The notes below the pieces were generated by a model. That model saw nothing but the letters and a program-made list of their open reading frames with translations. It searched no databases and was not told the DNA's origin. Shown piece by piece: positions 29,689 to 39,378 of a stretch of DNA of 64,000 nucleotides. Where the stretch lies: NCBI GenBank assembly GCA_019239425.1, contig JAFAZX010000045.1:310001-374000 (forward strand). The letters are read 5' to 3'. Origin of the DNA: Acidobacteriota bacterium. Lineage in GTDB: Bacteria > Acidobacteriota > Blastocatellia > Pyrinomonadales > Pyrinomonadaceae. The first letter of the stretch is position 1. The number at the start of each line of letters is the position of its first letter. Made by a program: the position numbers and the translations under genes.

Positions 29689-32600
29689 CTAGCGGAGCGA
29701 GATCAGGACGGTGCGCTGGACGCCGTCGCCGAGGTCAACGCGCAGCTGGTAGGTGCCGGCCGTCAACCCCTTCGTGCTGAGGTTGAAGATGTACTGCCCG
29801 TCCGAGTAGCGGAAGAGGTTGCCCTCCGTCGCGTTCGAGGTCGAGCCGGCGGCCTCCTCCGAGCCGACGACGTTGTTGCTGACCTTCGCCAGGTAGAGAC
29901 GCGCGACGGCGTTCGTGATGCCGGCGCTCGCGCCCGTCAACTGGAACTTGACGGGGACGGTCTGCCCCGCCTTGAAGACCGAGCTGCCGTTCGGGTTGAT
30001 CGGCTGGAGGAAGCCCGACCAGGAGTAGACGGCCGAGACGACGTTCACGGTCACGGGCTGCGCCGCGTTCGAAGTGCCGTCCGAGACGCGCACGTTGAAC
30101 GTGTAGCTCTGCCCGGCCTGCGCGGCCGTGGGCGTCCAGTTGAAGACGCCCGAAGCCGGGTTGATGGAAGCGCCCGACGGGACTGTGCCCGTCAGGCTGT
30201 AGCCGAGCGTCTGCGCCGGCAGGTCTGCGTCCGCGCCCGCGGCGGTGAACGTCAGCGTGCTGCCGGCGTTGACCGTCTGGCTGGCGATGGGCGCGAGCGT
30301 CGGCGCGGAGTTGACCTCCGTCACCGTGATGCTCACGGACGAGTCCGCGTTCGAAGTGCCGTCCGAGACTCTGACCGTGAAGGTGTAGGGGGTGCCCGTC
30401 CCACCCTGCGCCTCGGTCGGAGTCCAGTTGAAGACGCCCGAAGGGCTGATAGTCGCGCCCGCGGGTGCGCCCACGAGCGAGAAGGTCAGTGCGTCGCCGT
30501 CAACGTCCGAGGCCGTGGCCGTGAACGTGTAGGCGGCGAGTTCGGGAATCGTCACCGAGCCGGGAGTGCTCGGGCTCGAAGGCGCGTCGTTGACCGCGTT
30601 GATGGTGACGTTCACGGTGCCCGTGGCCGTCCCGCCGTGGCCGTCCGAGACGGTGTAGGTGAAAGAGTCTGTGCCGTTCGCGTTCGCGTTCGGCGTGTAG
30701 GTCACGCCGGACGCCGTGAACGTCACGGTGCCCTTCGACGCGCCGCCCGCGCCCGTCACGCTGAGCGTGTCGTTGTCAGCGTCCGTGTCGTTCGTCAGCA
30801 CGGCGATGCCGACCGCGGTGTCCTCGTCCGTCGTCGCCGAGTCGTTGCCCGCGACCGGGTTGTCGTTGACGGCCCTCACCGTGATGCTGACGGTCGCGGT
30901 GGCGCCGCCGCCGTTGCCATCGTTGATGGTGTAAGTGAACGAGTCGCCGCCGTTGTAATTCGCGTTCGGCGTGTAGGTCACATCGCCGCCGCTGAACGTC
31001 ACCGACCCATGCGCGCCCTGCGTGACGGACGCGATGGAGAGCGAGTCGCCGTCAACGTCCGAATCGTTGGCGAGGACGTTCTTCGTGACGGCCGTGTCCT
31101 CGTCGGTCGTCGCGGAATCCGCGTTGGCGACGGGGTTGTCGTTGACGGGGTTGACCGTGACGCTGACCGAGCCCTGAGCCGTCCCGCCGTGGCCGTCGTT
31201 GACGACGTAGTTGAAGGAGGCCGGGCCGTTGTAGTTCGCCGCGGGCGTGAAGACGGCCTTGCCGTTCACGACCGCGACCGAGCCGTGCGTCGCGCCGTCC
31301 ACGCTCTCAAGCGAAACCGTGTCGCCGTCGACGTCGCTGTCGTTCGAGACCACGTCCACCGTGACGGGCGTGTCCTCGTCGGTCGTCGTCGTGTCGTTGG
31401 TGGTCGTCGGGTTGTCGTTGACCGCCGTCACCGTGACGCTGACGGTCGCCGTGGCGGTGCCGCCGTGGCCGTCCGAGACGGTGTAGCTGAACGAATCCGA
31501 ACCGTTGTAGTTCCCGTTCGGCGTGTACTTGACCAGGCCGCCGTCGAGGACGGCCGTGCCGTTCGAGGCCGCGCCGACCGACGCGACTGAGAGCACGTCG
31601 CCGTCGACGTCCGTATCGGCGCCGGCGCCGGTCAGAACTTCGATGACGTTGTTGGTGGAATCCTCGGCGACCGTCGCCGAGTCGTTGTTGGCAACGGGCC
31701 TGTCGTTGACCGCGCTGACCGTGACGCTGACCGCCGCGGTCGCCGTCCCACCCTGACCGTCGGAGACGGTGTAAGTGAACGAGTCGCCGCCGTTGTAGTT
31801 AAGCGCGGGCGTGTAGGTCACGTCGCCGCCGCTGAACGTCACGGCGCCGTGCGCGCCCTGCGTGACGGACGCGATGGAGAGCGTGTCGCCGTCAACGTCC
31901 GAATCGTTGGCGAGCACGCCCACCGTGACGGGCGTGTCCTCGTCGGTCGTCGCAGAGTCCGCGTTGGCAGTGGGGTTATCGTTGACGGCCGTGACCGTGA
32001 CGTTGACGGTCGCGGTCGCGGTGCCGCCGTGGCCGTCGGACACGTCGTAGGTGAAGGAGTCGCCGCCGTTGTAGTTCGGGTTCGGCGTGTAGCTGACCGA
32101 GCCGCCGTTGTTCGTGACGGAGCCGTGGGCGCCTTGCGTCACTGCCGAGACGGAGAGCGTGTCGCCGTCAACGTCCGTGTCGTTGCCGAGCACGCTGACC
32201 GTGACCGCCGTGTCTTCGTTCGTCGTCGCCGAGTCGTTGCCGGCCGTCGGGTTGTCGTTGACGGGGTTGACCGTAACACTGACCGAGCCCTGCGCCGTCC
32301 CGCCGTGGTTGTCAGAGACGACGTAGTTGAATGAAGCGGGGCCGTTGTAGTTGGCGTCGGGCGTGAAGACCGCCTGACCGCCGACGACCGCGACCGAGCC
32401 GTGCGTCGCGCCGCCCACGCTCTCAAGGGAGAGCGTGTCGCCGTCGATGTCGCTGTCGTTCCCGACCACGTTAACCGTGACGGCCGTGTCCTCGTCGGTC
32501 GTCGCCGTGTCGTTGGTGGCCACGGGGTTGTCGTTGACCGCCGTCACCGTGACGCTGACGGTCGCCGTGGCGGTGCCGCCGTGGCCGTCGGAGACGGTGT

Positions 32601-35600
32601 AGCTGAACGAATCCGGCCCGTTGTAGTTAGCGTTCGGCGTGTAGCTGACCGAGCTGCCGTTATTGGCGACCGAACCGTTCGCGCCCTGCGTGACGGCGCT
32701 GACGGAGAGCGTGTCGCCGTCAATGTCCGAGTCGTTGCCGAGCACCGAGATGGTGTTCGCGCCGCTGTCCTCGGCGACCGTGGCCGAGTCGTTCGCGGCG
32801 GACGGCCCGTCGTTCACGGCGTTGACCGTGACGCTCACGTTGGCCGTCGCCGAGCCGCCGTGGCCGTCACCGATGGTGTAGCTGAATGAGTCGCCGCCGT
32901 TGTAGTTCGGCGCGGGCGTGTAGGTGACCGAGCCGCCCGCGAACGAGACCGAGCCGTGCGCGCCCTGCGTGACGGCCGAGACCGTGAGCGTGTCGTTATC
33001 AACGTCAGTGTCGTTCGCGACGACGTTGACGCTGACCGCGGTGTCCTCGTCGGTTGTGGCCGCGTCGTCGTTGGCGACGGGGTTGTCGTTCGTCCCGTTG
33101 ACCGTCACGTTAACGTTGCCAACCGCCGTGCCGCCGTGGCCGTCGGAGACGGTGTAGGTGAAGGAGTCCGAACCGTTGTAGTTGGCCGCGGGCGTGTACT
33201 TCACGTCGCTGCCGACGATGGCCACGATGCCGTGCGCGCCCTGCGTCACGGCGCTCAACGAGAGCGTGTCGCCCTCGACGTCCGAGTCGTTCGCGAGCAC
33301 GCTGACGGTAACGGGCGTGTCCTCGTCGGTCGTCGCCGAATCGTCGTTCGCCACGGGGGCGTCGTTGACCGCTGTGACGTTGATCGTGACCGTCGCCACG
33401 TTCGAGTCACGCGCGCCGTCGTTCACCTTGAAGGTGAAAGCGTCCGGGCCGTTGTAGTTCGCGTCGGGCGTGTAGGTCAGGTTGGGCGCGGTGCCCGAGA
33501 GCTGGCCGTGCGACGGCGCGCCGATGACGTACGTGAACACGTTGTTGACGTTGAAGTCGGACGCCGAGAGCGTGATCGCCTTCTGCGTGTCCTCGGCCGT
33601 CGAGACCGTCTGGCTGTTGGCGACGGGCGTCGTGTCGAGCGTGTCGTCGAGGCGCGCCTCGATGACGTTCTGGATCGACTCCGGCACGTTCGAGAAGAAG
33701 TTGTAGCCGGTCAGCGCCTCGACCTGATCGACGGTGGCGATGTACTTGCGCCAGTCGTCGGGGCGGATGTTGTCGTTGTTGGGCATGATGACGGCGAAGG
33801 TACGCGTCCCGTTGTTGACGCGCGCCACGTCGTCGCCGTCCTGGCGCGAGAGCACCATCACGACCTTCCAGGTGAACGCCGGCACGTTGACGGTGTTGCC
33901 GCCGGTGTCCTGGATGGTGTCCCAGTGGCCGGTTGTGCTGTTGCCGCCCGTGCCCTGGCCGCCCGAGATGATGTACAGCTCGTTGGACGAGCCGTTCAGC
34001 AGCGAGCGGAGGTCGTTCTCCATGCTGGCCCACGGCCCCTGGTTGTTGCCGGAAGCCTGCGGCACCATGTTGGTCATCAGGAAGGTCGCCGAGTTGTCCG
34101 CGACCGAAGAGGTGCGGTCGGCCGACGGCGTCATGTGGCCGCGGTCGAAGCCGTAGGTGGCGAAGTTGTAGCCGCTCGTCACGTGCTTGAACGAGGGCGG
34201 CAGCGTGTCGTCGGAGCGGAAGTCGTTCTGGCGGTCGGAGACGCCGGTCGTCCAGGACGAGTCGAGGTGCCAGCTCGTCCAGTTCGGCGTGCCCTTGTCG
34301 TTGTTGTACGAGGTGGCGTACTGCGGCTTCGTCAAGAGGTAGTTGTTCGGCGTGTTCACGTCCGCCGTTGCGCCCGACGGGTTGCCCATCACCAGGTGCT
34401 CCGCGGGGTCGCGGGCGATGAGCGTGCCGAACGTCCAGGTGTAGTCGGCGGCCATCGGGGTGCCCCCGCTCTGCGCGGTGACGTGGCTCGCGAGCACCGT
34501 CGCCGTGCAGGTCTCGCCCGAGGCGAAGTCGGTGTCGGGGTTGAGCGTGAAGGTGCTCGGGCCGCCCGTGACGGTCAGCGTGTGCGGGCCGCTCAGGGAG
34601 CAGGAGAGCGTGAAGCCGCCGTCCGAGACGTTGACGTTCGCGTCGAAGTTGACGGTGACGTTAGCGGCGAGCGGCGTGTTCGTCCCGCCGTTGGCCGGGT
34701 CGGTGGAGTACACGTCGGGCGCGAGGTCGCCGGCCGGGCAGACGTTGAGGGTCGAGCCGGAGTTGCGCGGCGAGGGCGGCCCCGAGGTGAAGTTGAGGTT
34801 GTTGAGGTCGGTGTCCTTGCAGCCGTTGTGCGTGCGGATGTCCGCGGAGCTGACGGACATCGTCGGCGCGGCCGTCGTACCCTCGTAGCAGTCGGCGGTG
34901 CCGTAGCCGACGAAGTCGATGACGTTGGGGTTGCCGATGGGGCAGCCCGCGGGGAGGTCTGCGGTGCTGTTGACGAGCGCGACCTTGCCGTCCGTGGCGC
35001 CCATCGCGATGGTGCCGGTGATATCCGGCGCGACGGGGTAGTCGGCCGCGGCCGTGTTGGCGCCCGACGCCTCGCGGACGAAGAAGTACTGTCCGGGCTG
35101 GATGACGCCCGTCAAAGGCGTGCTGCGGTTCCACGCGGCGGTGGCGCCGCCGCCGGCCGAGGCGTACTGCACCGACCAGCCGTTGAGGTTCACGGGCTGC
35201 GAGCTGCGGTTGAAGAGTTCGATGAAGTCGTAGCGGTAGAACGCGCCGTTGTTGCCGCCAGCGCCGTAGATTTGGCTGATGACGACCGCGCCGGCCGGCG
35301 TCGGGGCCGACTGCACGCTGAGCGAGATCGAGGTCGAGGCGGTGCGCGCCTGCGCGTCGGCGATCTGGACGGGCAGGGTCTTGATGCCGCTCGCGGTGGC
35401 GACGGGAACCGTCGCGCTGTAAGAGAACGTGTTGTTGTTCGCGGTCACGTCGCCGTGCGTGCCGTCGTCGTAGAACTGCTGTGTGGCGGAGCCGCCGATG
35501 GTGCTCAGGTCGCCGGTGACGGTCAGGCCCGTGCTCGTCGGGTTGGCGCCCGGCGTCACGGCGACGGTCAGGAGCGTCGAGCCGCCGGCCTGCACCGTGC

Positions 35601-36729
35601 CCGGCGTGGCCGTGCCCGTCCCCGACGGGTTGGTCGGCGTCAAGACGGTCAGCGCGATGTTGCCGCTACCGCTTCTGGACTGCGCGTCGGTGACCGTGAA
35701 GGGCAGAGACTTGGCGCCGCCCGAAGTCGCGTTCGCGACCGTGGCGCTGAAGGAGAAGGTGTTGTCGCCGGCCGTCACGTCGCCGTGCGTGCCGTCGTCG
35801 TAGAACTGCTGCGCGGCGGAGCCGCCGATGGTGCTCAGGTTGGCGGTGACGCCGAGTCCGGTGCTGACGGGGCTCGTGCCGCCCGTGACGGCGACGGTCA
35901 GGAGCGTCGTGCCGCCCGCCGTGACCGAACTCGGGCTCGCGCTACCCACGCCGGACGGGTTCGTCGCGCCGGCGCCGTGGGCCGTGACGGAGAAGTCGTC
36001 GATGGCGAGGCCGTGGTCGGTGCCGGAGTCGTCCACGTCTATCCAGCGTAGCCAGACCTCCTGACCGTTGTTGACGGTCACGGTGAGCGTAGCGGACTTC
36101 AGGGCGCGGTTGGCCGCCGCGTTGCCGTCGAGGGCCGCGGCCGTCGCGGTGTTGATGAGGCTCGAAAAGTCGAGGGTGGTGAACGCCGTCCAAGTCCCCG
36201 CGTTGATGCCCGTGATGACCCCGGCGTTGGCGACCTGGTACTGGAACTGTAGTTTCTGCGTCGCCGTGTTGCCGCCGTTGCGCCACTGCTCGCCGACGTA
36301 GCTGATGTCGAGCGAGGTGATTGTCGCGCCGGTGTTGTTCTTCAATCTAACACCCTGGGCGATGGTGCCGGTGGTGCCGGAGGCGACGGAGCCGAGAGCG
36401 CGGTCGCCCACCGGGTTCGTCCCGGCGACGCCGAAGCTATAAAGCGCGCCCGCATTGGAACTGCCGGTGCCGGGCGTGTAAGCGGTGCGCGAAGAGTACC
36501 AGCCGGGGATCGTCGAGTTATCGACCCAAGCCGGCGTGCCCGAACTCGCGAGGCCATCAAAATTTTCTGTTAAAGGAGTATCGAAGGCACTTATGCCGCC
36601 GCCGTTGGTGACGGCCAGCGCGGGGCGGCTGAGCGGGAAGACATGCAAAAGAAGAATAGCTACGAGAAAGACGGCGAGAGGCTGACGGCGCGCACGTGCA
36701 GACTGCGCCCCACTGGCGGGTGGGTACAT
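29689..36729 (-). CDS. Giant secreted DNA/RNA non-specific endonuclease with lamin-tail and tandem cadherin-like repeats
   Basis: The protein has 2,346 residues. In order there is a signal peptide (to about residue 40), a jelly-roll-like region, and two Ig-like 'NPSG...TPG' repeats (about 255-470). A lamin-tail domain (about 475-620) follows, then a DNA/RNA non-specific endonuclease domain with catalytic H865 in DRGHMTPS. Eleven tandem cadherin-like repeats of about 92 residues (about 1030-2046) come next, each opening NDxxATTDEDT and containing DVDGDTLS and NYNGxDSFTY. Two putative Ig domains and a PxKF-type domain (SVFKAGQTVPVKFQL) end it. The protein probably degrades extracellular nucleic acid at or near the cell surface, with calcium-binding repeats as a stalk. 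AAGGA precedes the ATG. No membrane anchor or sorting tail is visible. Confidence 0.9.
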   Translation of the reverse strand: MYPPASGAQSARARRQPLAVFLVAILLLHVFPLSRPALAVTNGGGISAFDTPLTENFDGLASSGTPAWVDNSTIPGWYSSRTAYTPGTGSSNAGALYSFGVAGTNPVGDRALGSVASGTTGTIAQGVRLKNNTGATITSLDISYVGEQWRNGGNTATQKLQFQYQVANAGVITGINAGTWTAFTTLDFSSLINTATAAALDGNAAANRALKSATLTVTVNNGQEVWLRWIDVDDSGTDHGLAIDDFSVTAHGAGATNPSGVGSASPSSVTAGGTTLLTVAVTGGTSPVSTGLGVTANLSTIGGSAAQQFYDDGTHGDVTAGDNTFSFSATVANATSGGAKSLPFTVTDAQSRSGSGNIALTVLTPTNPSGTGTATPGTVQAGGSTLLTVAVTPGANPTSTGLTVTGDLSTIGGSATQQFYDDGTHGDVTANNNTFSYSATVPVATASGIKTLPVQIADAQARTASTSISLSVQSAPTPAGAVVISQIYGAGGNNGAFYRYDFIELFNRSSQPVNLNGWSVQYASAGGGATAAWNRSTPLTGVIQPGQYFFVREASGANTAAADYPVAPDITGTIAMGATDGKVALVNSTADLPAGCPIGNPNVIDFVGYGTADCYEGTTAAPTMSVSSADIRTHNGCKDTDLNNLNFTSGPPSPRNSGSTLNVCPAGDLAPDVYSTDPANGGTNTPLAANVTVNFDANVNVSDGGFTLSCSLSGPHTLTVTGGPSTFTLNPDTDFASGETCTATVLASHVTAQSGGTPMAADYTWTFGTLIARDPAEHLVMGNPSGATADVNTPNNYLLTKPQYATSYNNDKGTPNWTSWHLDSSWTTGVSDRQNDFRSDDTLPPSFKHVTSGYNFATYGFDRGHMTPSADRTSSVADNSATFLMTNMVPQASGNNQGPWASMENDLRSLLNGSSNELYIISGGQGTGGNSTTGHWDTIQDTGGNTVNVPAFTWKVVMVLSRQDGDDVARVNNGTRTFAVIMPNNDNIRPDDWRKYIATVDQVEALTGYNFFSNVPESIQNVIEARLDDTLDTTPVANSQTVSTAEDTQKAITLSASDFNVNNVFTYVIGAPSHGQLSGTAPNLTYTPDANYNGPDAFTFKVNDGARDSNVATVTINVTAVNDAPVANDDSATTDEDTPVTVSVLANDSDVEGDTLSLSAVTQGAHGIVAIVGSDVKYTPAANYNGSDSFTYTVSDGHGGTAVGNVNVTVNGTNDNPVANDDAATTDEDTAVSVNVVANDTDVDNDTLTVSAVTQGAHGSVSFAGGSVTYTPAPNYNGGDSFSYTIGDGHGGSATANVSVTVNAVNDGPSAANDSATVAEDSGANTISVLGNDSDIDGDTLSVSAVTQGANGSVANNGSSVSYTPNANYNGPDSFSYTVSDGHGGTATATVSVTVTAVNDNPVATNDTATTDEDTAVTVNVVGNDSDIDGDTLSLESVGGATHGSVAVVGGQAVFTPDANYNGPASFNYVVSDNHGGTAQGSVSVTVNPVNDNPTAGNDSATTNEDTAVTVSVLGNDTDVDGDTLSVSAVTQGAHGSVTNNGGSVSYTPNPNYNGGDSFTYDVSDGHGGTATATVNVTVTAVNDNPTANADSATTDEDTPVTVGVLANDSDVDGDTLSIASVTQGAHGAVTFSGGDVTYTPALNYNGGDSFTYTVSDGQGGTATAAVSVTVSAVNDRPVANNDSATVAEDSTNNVIEVLTGAGADTDVDGDVLSVASVGAASNGTAVLDGGLVKYTPNGNYNGSDSFSYTVSDGHGGTATATVSVTVTAVNDNPTTTNDTTTTDEDTPVTVDVVSNDSDVDGDTVSLESVDGATHGSVAVVNGKAVFTPAANYNGPASFNYVVNDGHGGTAQGSVSVTVNPVNDNPVANADSATTDEDTAVTKNVLANDSDVDGDSLSIASVTQGAHGSVTFSGGDVTYTPNANYNGGDSFTYTINDGNGGGATATVSITVRAVNDNPVAGNDSATTDEDTAVGIAVLTNDTDADNDTLSVTGAGGASKGTVTFTASGVTYTPNANANGTDSFTYTVSDGHGGTATGTVNVTINAVNDAPSSPSTPGSVTIPELAAYTFTATASDVDGDALTFSLVGAPAGATISPSGVFNWTPTEAQGGTGTPYTFTVRVSDGTSNADSSVSITVTEVNSAPTLAPIASQTVNAGSTLTFTAAGADADLPAQTLGYSLTGTVPSGASINPASGVFNWTPTAAQAGQSYTFNVRVSDGTSNAAQPVTVNVVSAVYSWSGFLQPINPNGSSVFKAGQTVPVKFQLTGASAGITNAVARLYLAKVSNNVVGSEEAAGSTSNATEGNLFRYSDGQYIFNLSTKGLTAGTYQLRVDLGDGVQRTVLISLR
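30590..33640 (-). repeat. Eleven tandem in-frame repeats inside the nuclease gene
   Basis: About 276-bp units encode the cadherin-like domains. Some are nearly identical in DNA as well as protein: the segment around 31010-31075 recurs around 31850-31915 with very few changes, and the repeats near 31150 and 32260 are also close. This points to recent duplication or gene conversion inside the gene. Confidence 0.85.
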
Positions 36730-36820
36730 GAGTTTCCTTTCGAAGTGGGTTTAGGTTAAAGGTTGGCACTATCCAGAGGGCAGCTCGGATGGTGCGTGGG
36801 CGCGAAGGTCGAGGCTGATG

Positions 36821-36849
36821 CTTGTACTCGATTTTCGCTGTCAGGTCAA
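36821..36849 (-). promoter_or_regulatory. Promoter of the giant nuclease gene
   Basis: On the minus strand TTGACC (36844-36849), 17 bases, TACAAG (36821-36826), about 90 bp before the start codon. Two direct copies of CCCGCTTGA, 16 bp apart (36851 and 36867), lie directly upstream of the -35 box and may bind a regulator. Confidence 0.5.
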
Positions 36850-36967
36850 GCCCGCTTGATAGTGAACCCGCTTGAGATGAACGGCCCCGGAGTGCGGTTG
36901 CCCGGGCGGCGTTAAATGCGGATTAAGTAAGGATTAAATTGTTATTTGGGATTGGCTTCCAGCGGGC

Positions 36968-37423
36968 TTACAGACCTCGGGTCATGAAGACGCTGTAGGG
37001 GTCTTCCCGGTAGCCCTCGAAAGGGCCGCAGTATTCGAACCCGAAGCGCTCGTAGAGCCGGCGGGCCGGCCAGAAGGCTTCGGCCGAGCCGGTCTCGAGG
37101 CTCAGGCGCGTGTAGCCGCGGCGCGCGGCCTCTTCCATGATGTGCCGGAGGAGGCGCGCCGCGACGCCCTTCCGCAGATGCGCCGCGGCCGTGCGCATCG
37201 ACTTAATCTCCGCGTGCGCGGCGTCGAGCTCCTTCAAAGCGCCGCAGCCGAGCAGCTCTCCGCCCTCCCAGGCCGTCCAGAAGGTTATCTCGGGCCGGCG
37301 CAAGGCTTCGAGGTCGAGGGCGTGGACGCTCTCGGGGGGCGAGTGCAGGTGCATGTCGCCCAAGTGCTCGCGCAGGAGTTCGTGCACCTCCCGGCCCGAC
37401 AGGTCGTCAACTTTAATCTCCAC
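36968..37423 (-). CDS. GNAT-family N-acetyltransferase
   Basis: The 151-residue cytoplasmic protein has the Gcn5-related fold. The acetyl-CoA loop is in AAHLRKGVAARLLRHIMEEA (R-K-G-V-A replacing the usual RxxGxG/A), followed by RLSLETGSAEAFWPARRLYERFGF, typical of strand 5 and the last helix. It resembles small-molecule or amino-acid acetyltransferases. GTG is the start, with GGAG eight bases upstream. The start lies 15 bp after the stop codon of the secreted protein gene at 37439, so the two may be co-transcribed. Substrate unknown. Confidence 0.88.
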   Translation of the reverse strand: MEIKVDDLSGREVHELLREHLGDMHLHSPPESVHALDLEALRRPEITFWTAWEGGELLGCGALKELDAAHAEIKSMRTAAAHLRKGVAARLLRHIMEEAARRGYTRLSLETGSAEAFWPARRLYERFGFEYCGPFEGYREDPYSVFMTRGL

Positions 37424-37438
37424 AGAAAAATCTCCGTT

Positions 37439-38041
37439 TCAGCGGCAGGGCTCGGCGGGCGTCTCGGGGACGGCGTCGAAGCTTACGGGAAGCGCCGCGA
37501 CCGGCTCTATCCAGAGCAGGCCCGCGCCGCGCCAGCGCTCGCGCAGCTCCTCGGCCCGGCGGCGCGACTCGTACCACGAAGAGGTGACGACCTGGAGCGT
37601 GTGCGCGCCCGGCGTGATCGTGTCCGCGAACCGCTCGCCGCGCGCGACGCCGACGCCGACCACGACCTCCGTCTCGTACGTGCCGCCCGGCCGCAGCGTG
37701 ACGAAGGCGCCGCCCGGCCTGCGCTCGCCTAAGGGCTCGGCCTCCGCGTCGTTGAAGCGCGAGTTGGTGACCAGAACCTCGTAAGGCTTCGCGCCCCCGC
37801 CGCGGATGCGCGTCTGGTAGAAGAGGTTCTTGCCGCGGTAGACGATGAGCTTGCGTCCGCCGACGTTGCGGTAGCGCAGGCGCACCGTGAGCTGAAGGAT
37901 GTTCAGCCTCTCGCCGGCGCAGTAGCGTCGGCCGACAACCTCGGCCGTGAGCTGGAGCGCGTGCCTGTCGTCAGCCTCCGTCGCGAACGTTCGCGGCGCG
38001 GCCCAGAGGAGCAGCAGGATTGCGAGGGAGATTCTCTTCAT
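37439..38041 (-). CDS. Secreted protein of unknown function
   Basis: A 200-residue protein with a signal peptide (MKRISLAILLLLWA to about TFATEA). The rest is beta-rich with TVRLRYRNVGGRKLIVYRG and RPGGTYETEVVVGVG, which reads as a small Ig-like or immunoglobulin-type sandwich. Two cysteines remain after processing, one in the mature N-terminal half and one near the C-terminus. The ATG at 38041 lies two bases after the stop codon of the esterase gene, so translation is probably coupled. No family recognised. Confidence 0.7.
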   Translation of the reverse strand: MKRISLAILLLLWAAPRTFATEADDRHALQLTAEVVGRRYCAGERLNILQLTVRLRYRNVGGRKLIVYRGKNLFYQTRIRGGGAKPYEVLVTNSRFNDAEAEPLGERRPGGAFVTLRPGGTYETEVVVGVGVARGERFADTITPGAHTLQVVTSSWYESRRRAEELRERWRGAGLLWIEPVAALPVSFDAVPETPAEPCR

Positions 38042-38043
38042 GC

Positions 38044-39351
38044 TCACTTCGTCGAAGGCGGGAGCAGCGCCGCCAGCCCTTGCGAGATGCCGCCGCGCCA
38101 GCAGACGGCGTCGTGCCGGCCGTTGAACTCAGAGTAGGTCACGTCGTAGCCCTTCGCTTCGAGCACGTCGCGCAGGTGCCGGTTCTCGTGGAGCAGCGAG
38201 GGCGTCTCGTTCACCTCCAGCATCCCCGCCTCGAGGTAGAAGCGAACGGCCACACGCGCGCCCTTCGTGAACAGCCGGATGAGACGCGAAGGGTCTTCCG
38301 AACGGTTCTGGTCTTCCGAGCGGTACTGGAAGGCGCCCGACTGCGAGAGGACGCCGCCGAAAACCTCCGGGTGGCGCATGGCCGTGTACGCGGCCGCGAC
38401 GCCGCCGAGGCTCAGGCCGCCGACGACCGTCTCGCGCGCCGAGCGCGTCACGTTGTAGCGCTGCCGCACCCAGTAGACGAGTTGCCCCGCGACGAAGTCT
38501 GAGAAGGAGGGGTTGAGGTAGAGCTCTTTGACGCGCTCCTTCTGGTCGATGAACACGGCCACGGTCGGCGGGAGCGCGCCGTCGGCGATCATGTTGTCGA
38601 GAATCGTCGGCGTGCGCAGGATGCGCGCGTACTGCCAGCCGTCGAAGAGGACGAGCAGACGGTTCGGCGGGCCTTCGGGTTTATAACCCGGCGGCGTGTA
38701 GACCCACACGCGCCGCCCGCTGGCCGTCGTGCCGCCACCGTAGTGATGTAACTTCAGGCGACCCTTCGCGACGCCCGCGCGCTCGGCGACGAAAGGCTGC
38801 GGCGGCGCGCCCGGCAGCTCCAGGTAGGTGCTGACCTCCTCCTTGCTGTCGGGCCTCTCCTCGTCGCGCGGCTCGACGAAGCGGCGTGGGTTGAGCGGGT
38901 CGGGCCGCAGGTCTGCGACCCAGCCGCCCGCCTCCCAGGGCTCCTGCGCGGCGAAGGGCGCGAGCGAGTCTTCGGCCGCGAGAGAGTACTCGAAGCGCGC
39001 GTCGCGACGGAGGCGGTAGCTCCTGTACCAGACGTCCGTGCCTTCAAGATGCTTGAAGAGGTGCGGGAGCGGGTTGACGCGCGCGAACGGGAAGACGGCC
39101 ACGAACTTCTCTGACGCCTGGTCGCGCCAGAGGAAGGTGACGAGCGGGCTCTCTTCGTCGCCCCTCGACGCCTCGACCAGCGGCGCGCCCTCGCGCTCAA
39201 CCCCGCGCCAGAACTCCGCGAGCGCTTCGCGACGACCCGATTCCAAAGCACTCTTCAAACTCAGGAGCCGCGGGCTCTCCGGCGCCGCCGCGCGCGCCGA
39301 CACGCCGCACAGCAGCACCAACAGCGTCGCACTCAGCAAGCTTCTCTTCAT
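38044..39351 (-). CDS. Secreted esterase of the enterochelin-esterase (Fes/IroD-like) type
   Basis: The 435-residue protein has a signal peptide (to about ARAAA, residue 23), an N-terminal Ig-like fold (about 30-190), and an alpha/beta-hydrolase domain. The nucleophile is S314 in GGLSLGG and the likely catalytic histidine is in NGRHDAVCW near the C-terminus; LLVLFDGWQYAR marks the oxyanion strand region. Relatives cleave ester bonds in siderophores or in acylated plant polysaccharide. Given the glycoside hydrolases nearby (GH2, GH3), a polysaccharide esterase is as likely as a siderophore esterase. It is separated from the upstream GH2 gene by element B4. Confidence 0.83.
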   Translation of the reverse strand: MKRSLLSATLLVLLCGVSARAAAPESPRLLSLKSALESGRREALAEFWRGVEREGAPLVEASRGDEESPLVTFLWRDQASEKFVAVFPFARVNPLPHLFKHLEGTDVWYRSYRLRRDARFEYSLAAEDSLAPFAAQEPWEAGGWVADLRPDPLNPRRFVEPRDEERPDSKEEVSTYLELPGAPPQPFVAERAGVAKGRLKLHHYGGGTTASGRRVWVYTPPGYKPEGPPNRLLVLFDGWQYARILRTPTILDNMIADGALPPTVAVFIDQKERVKELYLNPSFSDFVAGQLVYWVRQRYNVTRSARETVVGGLSLGGVAAAYTAMRHPEVFGGVLSQSGAFQYRSEDQNRSEDPSRLIRLFTKGARVAVRFYLEAGMLEVNETPSLLHENRHLRDVLEAKGYDVTYSEFNGRHDAVCWRGGISQGLAALLPPSTK

Positions 39352-39378
39352 CAGTGGCGCCGATTATACACACGTAAT

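Noticed and set aside
30590..33640. Possible CRISPR array or satellite
   Set aside because: The repeats are about 276 bp, in frame, and translate to cadherin-like domains. There are no short repeats with spacers and no cas genes.
32956..36051. A 1,031-residue open frame opposite the giant nuclease
   Set aside because: Composition is dominated by Arg, Val, Gly and Ala with no motifs. It is the complement of a highly biased coding sequence.
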